Assembly: GCA_019633425.1 (NCBI GenBank)
Contig: WSUB01000007.1
Span: 434,001-498,000 of the forward strand
Direction: 5' to 3'
DNA length: 64,000 nt
Origin: Tulasnella sp. 424
Taxonomy: Eukaryota > Basidiomycota > Agaricomycetes > Cantharellales > Tulasnellaceae
The position numbers and the translations under genes are program-made. The notes beneath the pieces were generated by a model. That model ran no database searches and was not told the origin of the DNA. It saw only the letters and a program-made list of their open reading frames with translations. Below are positions 1 to 10,549 of the stretch, piece by piece. Numbering within the stretch: position 1 is the first letter of the stretch; the number at the start of each line of letters is the position of its first letter.

Positions 1-510
1 CTCTCCCGTTATCTAGTCCTTTTGCGAGCCGAAGAATTGGTCAGGTGTAGGTAGTCTCATGATAGTCGTGTTAAACTGTATCAATAAACCTGTTCAGTTC
101 TTTAAGCGATCCAATCCAGTAGTAAGAAGATATTTGCTCCTGATCGTAACAACTTTGTCGTGCGCGTCATGAGTGAATAGACGATGCTCGGCCAACCATC
201 TACGGTGGGTGATCGAACGGGGTGGAGGGGCGTGAGACAGTAGAGTTAGGAGGTTGGGGAACGTCAGTCCAGTTCATAACCAACGGCCACCCCGCAACGT
301 CTTTTCTGTAATGTAAGTTGCCTGTTACACGTAGCCCAAACGAGTATCTGACACATTGATTTAGGTGGTGTACAAGATGGTATGGTTCTTGTTCTCGGTA
401 GGGAGTTCAAACATTCGCTCACCACTGTGTTTAGGTACCTTCCATTACTCTTCCTCCCCTTCCCTAAGGCGTCCCCCTACTTTCTGCTTCTATATCTTGT
501 CTCAGTGACG
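1..510. other. intergenic / 5' flank, no gene seen
   Basis: I see no open frame or RNA gene in this stretch. The last 100 bases before 511 are pyrimidine rich (several cttcc/tcctc runs), as expected for a fungal promoter or 5' UTR of the gene that starts at 511. Confidence 0.4.
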
Positions 511-1614
511 ATGCATGTCCGGCCCTGGTGCGTCGCTTCCTTCTGAGTTTACTTCCGTTATACTGACACCACACGCATCTATTTGATCGCCGGTAGTCTA
601 TATTGCATACTCCTATTGGCGGCCTTATTTGGGTCTTCGTGCTACTGGGAACCTATCGCGACGGAGCTGCTCCTGCAGAGAAATCCTCAACTTGTTAATT
701 CGACTATTCCAGAGGCCAACGTCACCTCGCTGGTCGAACTCGTCGGGCAGTACCACCAGAACGTGTCGGAAGCTGTGGTTACATCCGCCTCTGCATCCGG
801 ACCAGCGGCAAAATACCCGCTCATCCCCCATACAACCGTATACGAGCGCTGCTGGTGCGATGTGGCTGCTTCGCTGTTCCTGTCCGCCGTCGCAATCCAC
901 GAACGACTCGCACCTCTACCCACAACTTCGGAGTCCGGCCCATCCTCCAAAAAGCCGAAGAAGAAAGATTGGAAGTCGCCGAGCGCGTTGTTCCCGCCGT
1001 CGGGTTTCTTCGATCCATATGACCAAGCCGCTTGGGAAAGTGCAAGTCTTGTACGTCATGCAAGGCAACTCATGCCCCCACAGGACGACGTCGAGGACGC
1101 TCTGGACAGCACGAATACAACTTCGGTTGGAGAAGTCGGGCAGCCACAGGTCGAGGAGGGTTCCGAAGGCGAGGCAAATCCCGGCGCGAGCGATAAGCCA
1201 GCTGAGGTCAAGAAAGGATTCGGCGGGTTCATGCATCGCCTATCAACGTACAAACCCCACGTTAGCGGAGCCGGTGTGCGTCATTATTGGCAATCCTTCA
1301 AATCGATGCCGGCCACTGTCCAGGGAGCTTGGGATCGATCATCCTGGGTCGGTCAGAGGGCCAGTGGAGGAAAAGAAGAGTCACTGTCTCCACTCCCCAC
1401 GCCACCAATCATCGGCCACGACTCTGATCAAGCATCAACTTCCTCAACTACGCCCCCATCTCCGCCAGAACCAGAAATACAGCTCCCTGTGCCTTTCAGC
1501 AGCTTCTGGATTAAAAGCTGGCGTGCAACGGCAGCGTTCCTTCGCCAGAAGCACGACTTGACCCCGTATGGTCTCCCTCTTATCGTAGACTTTGGGTGGA
1601 GCAGACATGCCTAG
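511..1614 (+). CDS. unknown secreted or membrane-anchored protein
   Basis: Two exons, 511-527 and 597-1614, about 344 residues. The long frame has no ATG of its own near its start. A 17-base first exon (MHVRP + two bases) with a GTGCGT donor, a CTGAC branch-like site near 560 and a GGTAG acceptor at 596 restores one and gives an N-terminus MHVRPCLYCILLLAALFGSS. That reads as a short signal peptide or signal anchor. Three N-glycosylation sequons (NST, NVT, NVS) follow within 50 residues, which fits a lumenal or extracellular location. A Lys-rich patch (KKPKKKDWK) and a Ser/Pro/Thr-rich acidic middle are low complexity. The last 40 residues (around WIKSWRATAAFLRQKHDLT) look folded. I do not recognise the family. 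An overlapping frame of 310 codons at 629-1561 is a shadow. An AATAAA sits near 1942. Confidence 0.6.
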
Positions 1615-2650
1615 ATTGATTAACTTGGGGGGTCATGCGGCGTTTCTGGCAACAAGCGCCACCAGAATGCCCATCTGCCAGCCGTGATCAGGCTACGGTT
1701 GGGACGCTGGCTCGCGAGTTGCCTCCGGCTGGTTGCTGGCAGAGGACCGGAAGGCGCTTAGGCGGTCGCTTGACATTGGTGCGCAGGATACCGGCGATGA
1801 CGCTGCGGTGCTTCCGTGACTCCTAGGAACCCCTCAAGAATGGGACCCTGGCCGGAAATTTCATCTAGACCCCTTTAGACGCTGGGGCGTATCTATGAGA
1901 TATAGTTTTGCTAGAGCAGTGGAGCATGCTTTATCGATCATAAATAAAGTCGTTGCTTGTGTCTTGTAGTGAGTGCTCCGCGGGTCGTGGGTGTTTCGGT
2001 GGGGACCTGAAGTCTGTCGGTTCAGCTTGCTTCTGAGTGCGTGAGAGTAAGTAAATGAGGAGGGAGCTTTTCGCTGTCTAAATTGCGTGACCTTCTTTTT
2101 ACTTCCTTGTTCGGTTCAGTCAGCCCGAACAAATGGGTATAAGTTGATGACATAAGCGGTGCTAGGGAGAAAAGATGGCCGCGGTGGCTTTGTCTCCCCC
2201 CCATCTCCTACCATCTCCTCTCCTCCCGCCCCCAATAAATACCCAGTAATCCTGCTCAGGTATGCAGGTCTCCACTTAAACCTCCCCTTCCCGTTCGATG
2301 CGTATTTGTACACCACCGCTGCCAGATCAACAGTACTCAAGTTCTCCGGTGAGGCCACCACCCGGCTATCCCAATCTACGCAGTTCGCCGGCAGTTTCGA
2401 ATATCCGGCCAAGACATCCCAGCGCTTGTTGTTCATTGCAAGATTCGAACTATTTCGTATGTCATTCGCGTGCTGGCGTCGTCTGAGGGCGTGTGGTTTT
2501 CAATCTGAGATTTTCTGTCCACACTAGTCGCCTCCTCTCTGTCAACAAGAACATCGCCCCACGCACCCCCACGTCATTCCTTATTACCCACGTACTTCTT
2601 TCTTCGCAGCTGATCATCCTGCCCCCAATCCATCCCCAGTCGCTTCCTCC
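1615..2650. other. intergenic
   Basis: Short open frames exist (63 codons at 1635, 122 codons at 2159, 99 codons at 2493), but none shows a recognisable domain. An AATAAA at about 1942 probably belongs to the upstream gene. The stretch 2560-2650 is C/T rich and is probably the promoter and leader of the DM9 gene. Confidence 0.4.
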
Positions 2651-3726
2651 ATGTCGTCCCCCACTTCAGAGACCATGGATTCCTCTGCAGTCGTCGCCCC
2701 ACTCTTTCCCTTTTCCGGAGTGGTTGAACATCACCACCACCATTTTTTCCATCATCACCTTGGTTTCTACCTTCCACCGCCACCGCCATTAGTTCAACCA
2801 CCCGCCCGGATTTTCCTCGACAAATGGACTCGAATGTCCCCGGCACCCGGACCTACCATGCCGCGTTCCCGTGCCGCATGGCTAAGCCAGGCTCGGGCCA
2901 GGCGAGCTGCCTACTCTCAATCTTTTGCTCTACCCAGCCTGCGTTGGGTCCTCGTTGAGGAGGGCGATCCTATCCCCAACGATGCCATCGAGACAGGCGT
3001 TGAAGCCTCTGGCGAGCCACTCTACAGCATCAGGGCATGGCACAGCGGAGGCTTACACCTCGGCAAAGGCGGGCGTCATATTTTCAAAGGTAACGTACTT
3101 CAGCTTACTACGATGTGTAAAGTGCTGCGGCATAGTTCATTAAAGTTGACAAGGTCCTCTCTATCAACGTCACTCTATCCGTTTTAGGTGGTTCCATATC
3201 TTGGGGTTCCCAGGAATACTCATTCGGAACATTCGAAGTCCTCGTTGGCGATGGGCGCCTTGCCCGCTGGGTCAGCATATCACCTTGGCCGCGAAATACG
3301 GATTCGGATGGCTCCGCATCAGAGACGCTCTCCTGGTCGCCGCTATCTCTCACGCCCTTGGCATCGCCCTCTTCGCTGCCCTCTCTCGACGCGCCAAAGG
3401 TCATTTCAACTCCGACTTTGCCTGGTAACAGAAATTTTCACCCGCCTGGCTTCTTCATCAAGCCTTTCGTCGCCATCGAAGGCGGCTTCGAACCTTCTGC
3501 TGTTCGGAACCCCTTTACGCTTGATCGCCCGGAAGACTCGACCCCGCCCCAAGAGTCGGGACGACAACTAGTGGCGCCCAACACCCTGCTATTTATCGCC
3601 CAAGCCTGGTACGCCGACGGTTGGCACCCCGGTAAAGTCGAAGCTGGCGACGATCACTGCTGCATTGGCTGGGGAGGAGGTGAAGTCTGGGTGAAAGAGT
3701 TCCGTGTCCTTTCATGGGCAGTCTAG
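2651..3726 (+). CDS. DM9 (DUF3421) repeat protein
   Basis: Two exons, 2651-3089 and 3188-3726 (GTAACG donor, TTTTAG acceptor), 325 residues. The N-terminus holds a histidine cluster (EHHHHHFFHHH, about residues 26-36), then PPPPP and a basic stretch; no signal peptide is evident. From about residue 97 there is a first DM9 repeat: RWVLVEEGDPIPNDAIE, then GEPLYSIRAWHSGGLHLGK. After the intron it continues GSISWGSQEYSFGTFEVLVG. A second repeat follows: an EGGFEP segment, LLFIAQAWYADGWHPGK, and GGGEVWVKEFRVLSW. The pattern of a G-x-L-Y/F turn, an HPGK-like step, G-G-x-E and F/Y-E/R-V-L is diagnostic of DM9. DM9 proteins in animals bind glycans or membranes; the role in fungi is unknown. A Ser/Pro-rich linker of about 60 residues separates the repeats. 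Confidence 0.75.
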
Positions 3727-5085
3727 GCGGCAGACACGTACGATGACCTCCCTCTCGACACTCGTTTAATCACGCAACGGGAACCTCCTACACGCATCAA
3801 GCCCGACATGATTGATCATATTATTTATTCCGGTTCCAAACATGCAACTCGACTCTTCTTTTTCCTTCACCGTAACAAAAACATTCACACTTTCTTCCTA
3901 TCATTATTATCAGGCATGGGCTCGGCCCTTGGCCTTCAAAATACTTCACTACTCTCCTCGAATCCACCCAACGCTTCATTGACAAACACCTCACATATAC
4001 CGTAGACAACCACCCTATTTCGGTCCAAGTGACTCCCTTGACACCCCCAAAGGCATGTTCTCGACACCCGAAGGGCTTGTCAAGGGAAGTCCAGCGCGGC
4101 ATCGAATACACGATCGTTCCTATACGCAGTTGGCGATTGAAGTGGTATGCACCTTCTCCGCCAAATCATATATTTCCGATATCCGTTTTATTATCCCTAG
4201 ATTGAAAGGGCCTGTTTTTTTCTTCATGTACTTGTTTCCATCTTGCCCGTTCGACCTTCGAATCCGTTAGCACGCCTGTAGGCGATGCGATAATTCGGTT
4301 TCGTGAGGACCGAAAGGCCCATTTTTCCCGATTCCTATCAGCCCATTTCTTGATCCATTGTATTCAACTCACCTCCATTGTTCGATTGTCCGATCAGCTT
4401 TAGCACAATCTTTCGTTCTCCAAACCAAATTTGCCGCCAAATTGCCTACTATCCTCCCCATAGTGACCAGATCCTCTTTATACACGTAGTTCGGTTCCCC
4501 ACCTCCAGACGCGACCATTGGCTCGTCTGCCTCGCTCGTGACTGTAGCTAGTCAGGAATTCCTACATGTCCGCGTCCTCTTCTTCCCACCTGTATACTAT
4601 CCTTACATAGTTCTGGTGGAATCAGCCTTCATACACGAATGGACTGACGATATCCCAGCGTGGACTCGAGTGACATGTGCGACCGAACGGTAGAACTGCA
4701 GCCCGAAGTTAACGGGCAGGTCCGCCACTCACGCCCGTTTTCGAAACACCAAATATTGTAACCTATTAAACCACGGTCATACATCGTTGCTAATCCTCTA
4801 GGGTCCCTTGTCCTTCAAAGCCTAGGGGTCCTGAAACCCGGCGCTTCAACACCCAACAAGAGTTTACAACGCTGACACTTTACTAAGCTCGGCTAGGTGG
4901 CAATCAAACTGCAAGTTTGCTGCACCTTTCGCCATTCTTTACTTTCCGTCGGCTAGGGAATATAAAGTGCACGATGGGAGAGCCCGTGTGGCGTACGAAA
5001 TCCGGCAACGTCCGGATCTCGAAATGGACTGAAATGAGTCGCGCGTCAGTGCACTCACCGTAACTTGACTCTTCACAAAACACCA
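3727..5085. other. intergenic, possible degraded coding between 3730 and 4230
   Basis: After the DM9 stop there are three open stretches in successive frames (about 3727-3840, 3830-3965 and 3910-4230) with protein-like composition. They are broken by stops and frame changes, and I could not join them by canonical introns. They may be a decayed exon set or chance. The rest (4270-4880) shows nothing recognisable. From about 4890 the sequence matches the region upstream of the second AspRS gene (from about 10330), marking the left edge of the duplicated block. Confidence 0.35.
4961..4967 (+). promoter_or_regulatory. TATA-like element of AspRS copy 1
   Basis: TATAAAG lies about 120 bases upstream of the start codon at 5086. 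The same element with the same flank (ggaatataaagtgcacga) precedes the second AspRS copy at 10409. Confidence 0.5.
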
Positions 5086-7370
5086 ATGTCCGACAACGCT
5101 CCCCCAGCCGCAAAGCCTGAGGAAACAGCGCCTGCTGCGCCCGCCGAGGCAACTGCTCCGACGGTGGAAGCAACTGCTGAATCTTCATCTGCTCAGCCGT
5201 GAGTGAGGAAGTTCGTTTGGTCCCAAATCAAGGCTAACGAGCACCGGTGTGCTGCTAGGGAGGAGGGCAAGGTACCATCCAAGAACGAGTTGAAGCGTTT
5301 AGCAAAGCAAGCGGAGAAGGATAAGAAGGCAGCTGAGAAAGCCGCTAAACAGGCCGAACTGAAAGCTGCTCAGGCCGCCGCGGATGTGGTGGGTGACCTG
5401 ATGTACGGTGCTGGAAATCCCTACCGACGCCATGAGGGTTATCCAGGATTTCGCAGCTCAAAACTATGGCGCGCTTCCGTTAAATCAATCCCAGGAACGA
5501 ACAGGTGAGGAGCTGTTAGGATGTCATTCCTCATGACGGGGTGATTGCTAACAGGGGCGTACTTGAAGGTCGTGAGCGGATCCAGATCGCCAACCTGACC
5601 GACGCCGACGTTGGAAAGACCGTCCTGTTCCGCGCTCGAGTCCAAACGTCTCGACCCCAGAGCAAAATGGTATTCCTGCACCTCCGCCAGCGCCTCGACT
5701 CGATCCAGGCTCTCGTTCTCCAACAGGCGGAGCTGGTGTCGAAGCAGATGGTGAAATGGGCTGGAACGATCGTCGACGAGAGCATCGTCCTCGTAGAAGG
5801 GGTTTGCCAGACTCCCGTGGAGCCAATCAAGAGTACAACCGTTAGCAACATCGAAATCCTTGTCAGAAAGGTACGAGAGCAGGAATCGTCTGAGAGACAC
5901 AGTGGTCTTGACGGTAGAGCTGCCCTCATATATAGATTCACGTCATTGCGACGGTTGATGGTCGTCTGCCGTTCTCTTTCGACGATGCCTCGAGACCCGA
6001 AGACATGTACGAAAAGGAAGATGCTCAGTTTAACAAGGTCTTGCTTGACACACGACTAAACAACCGTGTATTTGATCTACGCGTAAGTATTCATTTATTT
6101 TTGGGGCGTCAAAGTGCCGGCTTTACCAATTTGCCTGTAGACGCCAACGAATCAAGCTATTTTCACCATCCAAGCGGCCGTGACGCGGTTGTTCAGGGAA
6201 CACTTGGAGTCGCAAGGCTTTATCGACATTCACAGCCCCAAACTTCAGGGCGCTGCAACGGAGTCTGGAGCCTCTGTGTTCAAGGTGTCTTACTTCAAAG
6301 GTACGCCAGCATCCTGTTTCTGATCCTCGCTTTGGCTCTGACGACGGAAGCTTAGGCGAGGCGTTCTTGGCACAAAGTCCTCAGTTGGCCAAGCAGATGG
6401 CCATTGCCGCCGACTTTGAACGTGTCTACGAGATTGGACCTGGTGCGGACCCATGTACGAAGATGAGGGTGAAGACCGCGTTCTAACCTAGCACATCTCC
6501 CAATCTAGTCTTCCGTGCTGAGAACTCGTTTACCCACCGACATATGACCGAGTTCACGGGTCTCGATCTGGAAATGGTAATCGAGGAGCATTACCACGAG
6601 GTCGTCGATGTGTTGGACAGCATGTTGCTGAACATCTTCAGAGGTCTTGAGACCCAGTACGCAAAGGAGGTCGAGACCGTTTCCAAACAATTCCCATGCG
6701 AGCCGTTTAAATTCTTGGACAAGACTTTGCGGCTAGGTTGGAAGGAAGGGTTGGCGATCTTGAAGGAGGGTGGTGTAGAGCTTCCAGAATTCGAGGACCT
6801 GAGGTATGGGCCGCGGTTCTAGAGCTCCTGAATGAAGTTACACTGAATAGCTCCTCCTAGTACCGAACACGAGAAGCTCCTCGGGAAACTCGTTAGGGAG
6901 AAGCATGGAACGGATTATTATATTCTCGACAAGTTCCCATCGGCTGTCCGACCATTCTATACCATGCCTGACGCTACCGACCCCGTACGTTCTCATATGT
7001 TTGCTTGGCCTCCTCTTACTGACTTCGAACAAACTAGAATTACTCCAACTCTTACGACTTTTTTATGCGCGGCGAGGAAATTCTTTCCGGCGCTCAGCGT
7101 ATCCATGACCCAACCTTTTTGACAAAGCGGATGCAGGAGTGCGGAGTTGATCCTGCTAGCATGAAAGGCTATTTGGATGCGTTCAAGGTTGGAGCACCAC
7201 CACACGGCGGAGGAGGTATTGGTAAGTTCAGTTCAGCGGACGACGACCCGTGCAGTACGCTTATTACGCCCAACGCAGGTCTCGAGCGAGTGGTGATGCT
7301 ATATTTGAAGTTGGGCAACATCCGGAGGGCGTCGATGTTCCCTCGTGATCCTCGACGACTGGAACCATAG
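5086..7370 (+). CDS. DPS1: aspartyl-tRNA synthetase, cytosolic (copy 1)
   Basis: Eleven exons: 5086-5198, 5259-5388, 5447-5504, 5569-5870, 5936-6082, 6141-6300, 6356-6442, 6509-6803, 6861-6984, 7038-7221, 7279-7370; 563 residues. It charges tRNA-Asp with aspartate. An Ala/Pro-rich leader and a Lys/Ala helix ([19 protein letters not shown]) precede the anticodon-binding OB fold ([24 protein letters not shown]). The class II core is complete: LDTRL-type segment, TPTNQAIF, motif 2 loop [54 protein letters not shown], motif 3 [18 protein letters not shown] at the C-terminus. At the exon 3/4 border the acceptor used by copy 2 would shift frame here. The frame is kept if splicing uses the AAG at 5566-5568, giving ERTG-RERIQ and removing four residues (GALE) relative to copy 2. 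If the AG at 5554 is used instead, this copy is frameshifted. Confidence 0.85.
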
Positions 7371-7661
7371 ATGCACCTTATGTAACACAACTTGGTATCA
7401 ATTGAAGTTTCCCTCACCTCTCATCTAATCTGATAAGTTTGAGTTACCAAATGGGGATGACGAAACTTTCCCATCGTGAGGCAAGCCCGAAACGTGCCTG
7501 GGAAGTTGCCAAGAACCTGCCGTCCCCCATCCCAAGTCATATTTAGTCTACCTTTGGGAGACGGCGCAGAACCTGCTTCCGTCCTAGTCTCTCCTTCCTC
7601 TCAAACACCACCCGAGACATTCGAGTCTACTCGCAATGTAGGTTGGCGCCTTTCGAATAAG
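7371..7661. other. intergenic with a deletion scar
   Basis: The 3' flank of AspRS copy 1 matches that of copy 2 up to about 7509 (equivalent to about 13001). From about 7560 the sequence matches the region just upstream of full-length SLA2 (about 16308). The roughly 50 bases between are mostly unique. So 3.3 kb carrying the aminotransferase and SURF1 is missing here. Confidence 0.65.
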
Positions 7662-10151
7662 ATGGGTCTAACTGATCAACGGCGCTACCTATCCAGGTTT
7701 TCTGGAGGAGGCGGCGGATCGCGGCAGACCGACTTTGATGACCCAAGAGACAGCGTCCATTATCCAACTCGTCCCGTAGACAAGGACAAGGCCGAGGCCG
7801 AGCTTACCATTAACATCCAGAAGGCCACCAGTCCTGAAGAGACAGCGCCGAAACAAAGGCACGTTCGGAGTGAGTCCTGATAAAACGCCTGCGGTTAGGT
7901 CCAACCAGGATGTCCTAACCTCAACTGGTGCTGCGCTCGCCGCTGCCCACAGAATCCATCGTCTATACCTGGGATTACCGTTCGTCACTGTCAATATGGA
8001 CAAGTCTGCGTGTCCAGCCAATACTGGCTGATGAAGTCCAGACGTTCAAGGCTCTCATCGTCGTGCACAAGGTGTTGCAGGAAGGGCATCCTATCGTAAG
8101 CTATTGCGGGGCAAGTGCCACAGCCTCAATGCTCACCACCCGGGCTATATGTAGACCATCAAGGAGGGCCAAGGCCAAACGAGTTGGCTGGAGACATGTG
8201 CCAGAACTGTTAGTTCTGACGGGCAAAAAGGTGACACGGGGTTTCGCGTTGCAAAAGCTAGAGCTGACGTTCAAGTCATTGTAGGTTACGGGGCTCTCAT
8301 CCGCGCTTATGTCTCGTTCATTCTTTCCAAGCTACGGTTCCATCGTTCCCATCCTGAATTCAACGGTCTGTTCGAGTACGAGGAGTACGTCAGCTTGAAG
8401 GGCATTGATGACCCCAATCAGGGGTGAGTAATAGATGGATGTTCTCGGATGAACTGAGGTGACCAATATCAATTCGCAGCTATGGAACGATTACGGACCT
8501 CATGGACCTGCAGGACCAGATCGAGTCTTTCCAAAAGCTCATCTTTGCTCATTTCCGGCCTTCCGCGAACAACGAATGCCGTATCTCGGCATTGGTGCCG
8601 CTTATCAAGGAAAGCTGGGGGATTTATAGGTTCATTACCAGCATGCTGCGTGCTATGTACAGAAGTACGTACCTTTCGTATCCCGTCCTCTCGATCTCTT
8701 TTAACCCGCTACATCACTAGGGACTGACGATCGGGATGCTCTCGAGGCACCTCGTCAACGGTATAATTCTCAACACTACTCACTCCGGAAATTCTACTAC
8801 GAATGCATTGGTCTTAAATATCTTACCGGATTGATTAATGTTCCCAAATTGGGCCAGGTATGGATACAGCGCTACGTCCACAATGGGGTCTAACCGCTTT
8901 TTCATACCTAGGGCCCACCGGATCTCTTGGATAGCGGTGGTGCTGTACCAGATCTTCCAAATCGACCGACTGCCACCCAGCCACCTGCAACTCCTGATCC
9001 TGTGGAGAATGCTGACTCGGCGATGGTCGCTAAGCAAGCTCGGATGTTGAAGGAGTACGAAGACAAGCAAGCAGCCCTCCAAGCCGCTCGACTAGCCGAG
9101 GAGCAGAAAGCCAGGGGTACCGAAACTGCGCGCCAACGGGACTTTGAAGAGCTGCAAAGACAGCAGGCGGAGCGAGAGCGACTCGCTCAGGAGGAGTTAC
9201 TCCGTCAGCAACAAATGCAAGCGCAGATGCAGCAGATGCATATGAACGACTACAGCACCCAGCGGATGCAAGAGATCGAGAGGGAGATGTTGGCTATGCG
9301 TGGACAGTGGGAACGAGATCAGATGATGCTAGAGCAATACGATCAAGTTGGTCCTTTGCATTCTTCCTAACAAAAATGGTTGCACTGACACATGGGCCTT
9401 TTAGCGGGTCAAAGGTCTCGAGAGTGAACTTGCAACAATGACTACCAACGCTGGCTCGCAGCTGCTTTCCAAGGACGAACTCATTAAACAGCTCACAGAT
9501 CAAGTCAACCACTGGCGTGGCAAGTACGAGGCTCTGGCGAAGCTCTACAGTGAAATCCGGTCGGAGCATTTGGACATGTTCGGCAAACTCAAGCAGTACC
9601 AATTGAAGACTGATTCCGCGCAGGAGGCGATCGGGAAGATGGGAAGGGATATGGAGGCCAAGAACTTGGAATTGACGGATATGATCAGGGAGAGGGACCG
9701 TGCGAGGTTTGATGTGGATCAGTTGAAGGGGGTATGGATTTTGATTGCGCTCGGAATGGCCCTTTTCATTGCTGACACACATTGATCCATAGCACCAAAA
9801 AGCGGAAGTCGAACGGCTCCGACGCGACTTGTGCTTTGCCAACGAACGCTTGGAAGATGCGACACGCAACAAGAGCCATGAGGCCACTAGCATGCTTTCC
9901 AAGTATAACAGGCAACTGAACGAGCTCGAAGAGTCTTTGCAAGTACGCTTGGCGACATTGAAATCCTCGTATCTAAGCTCACCGCCCGGCCTCCTTTTCA
10001 GTCCAAGCAAATCCAGATCGAAGATCTCTTGCGTCAGGTCGATGAAAAGTCCCATGAAATCGAGAGGATTAAAAAAGACTCAGGAGATGGGGCAGACGGA
10101 CTGCTAGTGCTTGCCGGACCAACTAACGGAAGCCTTGACGCCCCCGGCTGA
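7662..10151 (+). CDS. truncated SLA2/End4 paralogue: ANTH + coiled coil, no I/LWEQ
   Basis: Ten exons: 7662-7869, 7953-8095, 8155-8230, 8285-8423, 8480-8664, 8721-8857, 8912-9346, 9405-9731, 9793-9942, 10002-10151; 649 residues, open throughout. The first part is an ANTH domain (TINIQKATSPEETAPK, SIVYTWDY, FKALIVVHKVLQEGHP) that in this family binds PI(4,5)P2 at endocytic sites. A Gln/Glu-rich coiled coil follows (about residues 330-640: KEYEDKQAALQAARLAEEQK, QQMQAQMQQMHMND), which in Sla2 binds clathrin light chain and dimerises. At 10078 the match to full-length SLA2 stops, and the frame runs into a new 24-residue tail (DSGDGADGLLVLAGPTNGSL and four more) before TGA. The talin-like actin-binding domain is absent. 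Exon borders match the full copy. One Cys conserved in the full copy (KCIVYTW) is Ser here. It could be an expressed short paralogue or an early-stage pseudogene. Confidence 0.75.
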
Positions 10152-10549
10152 GAGTAATGCCTGGATTTCGAGACCAGGTAACCATCTACTCTGGTAATAG
10201 TACCGAGAAGACTATCTGAGAGTTCGACGGTGAGGGAAGTACTTTGGTAACCCGTAAAATCTACACACAAGATCGGCCTTAAACCCAGCTCTCCAGCACC
10301 CTCGAGACATTGCGACGCCGACGCATTGGGTCCGATTAGGTGAACATCAGATTACAAGTATACTGTCACTCTTTTCGTTATTATTTGCTTTTAGCTGGGC
10401 TAAAGGAATATAAAGTGCACGAAATGGAGATGGTGAAAGCTCGTGTGGCGTACGAAACCCGGCAATATCAAATGTTCCGGTTCTCGAAATGCACTGAAAT
10501 GAGTCGCGAGTCAGTGCACCCCCGTATCCTGACTGTTCACTATACACCA
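10152..10549. other. intergenic, tandem-duplication junction
   Basis: Sequence unique to this place runs from the break in the truncated SLA2 (10078) to about 10330. From there it matches the 5' flank of AspRS copy 1 (from about 4890). This is the head-to-tail junction of the duplicated block. A TATAAAG element is at 10409. Confidence 0.6.

Noticed and set aside
629..1561. 310-codon plus-strand frame overlapping gene 1
   Set aside because: Very Arg/Ser-rich with no domain; the overlapping frame has a signal peptide, sequons and a valid splice. Treated as a shadow.
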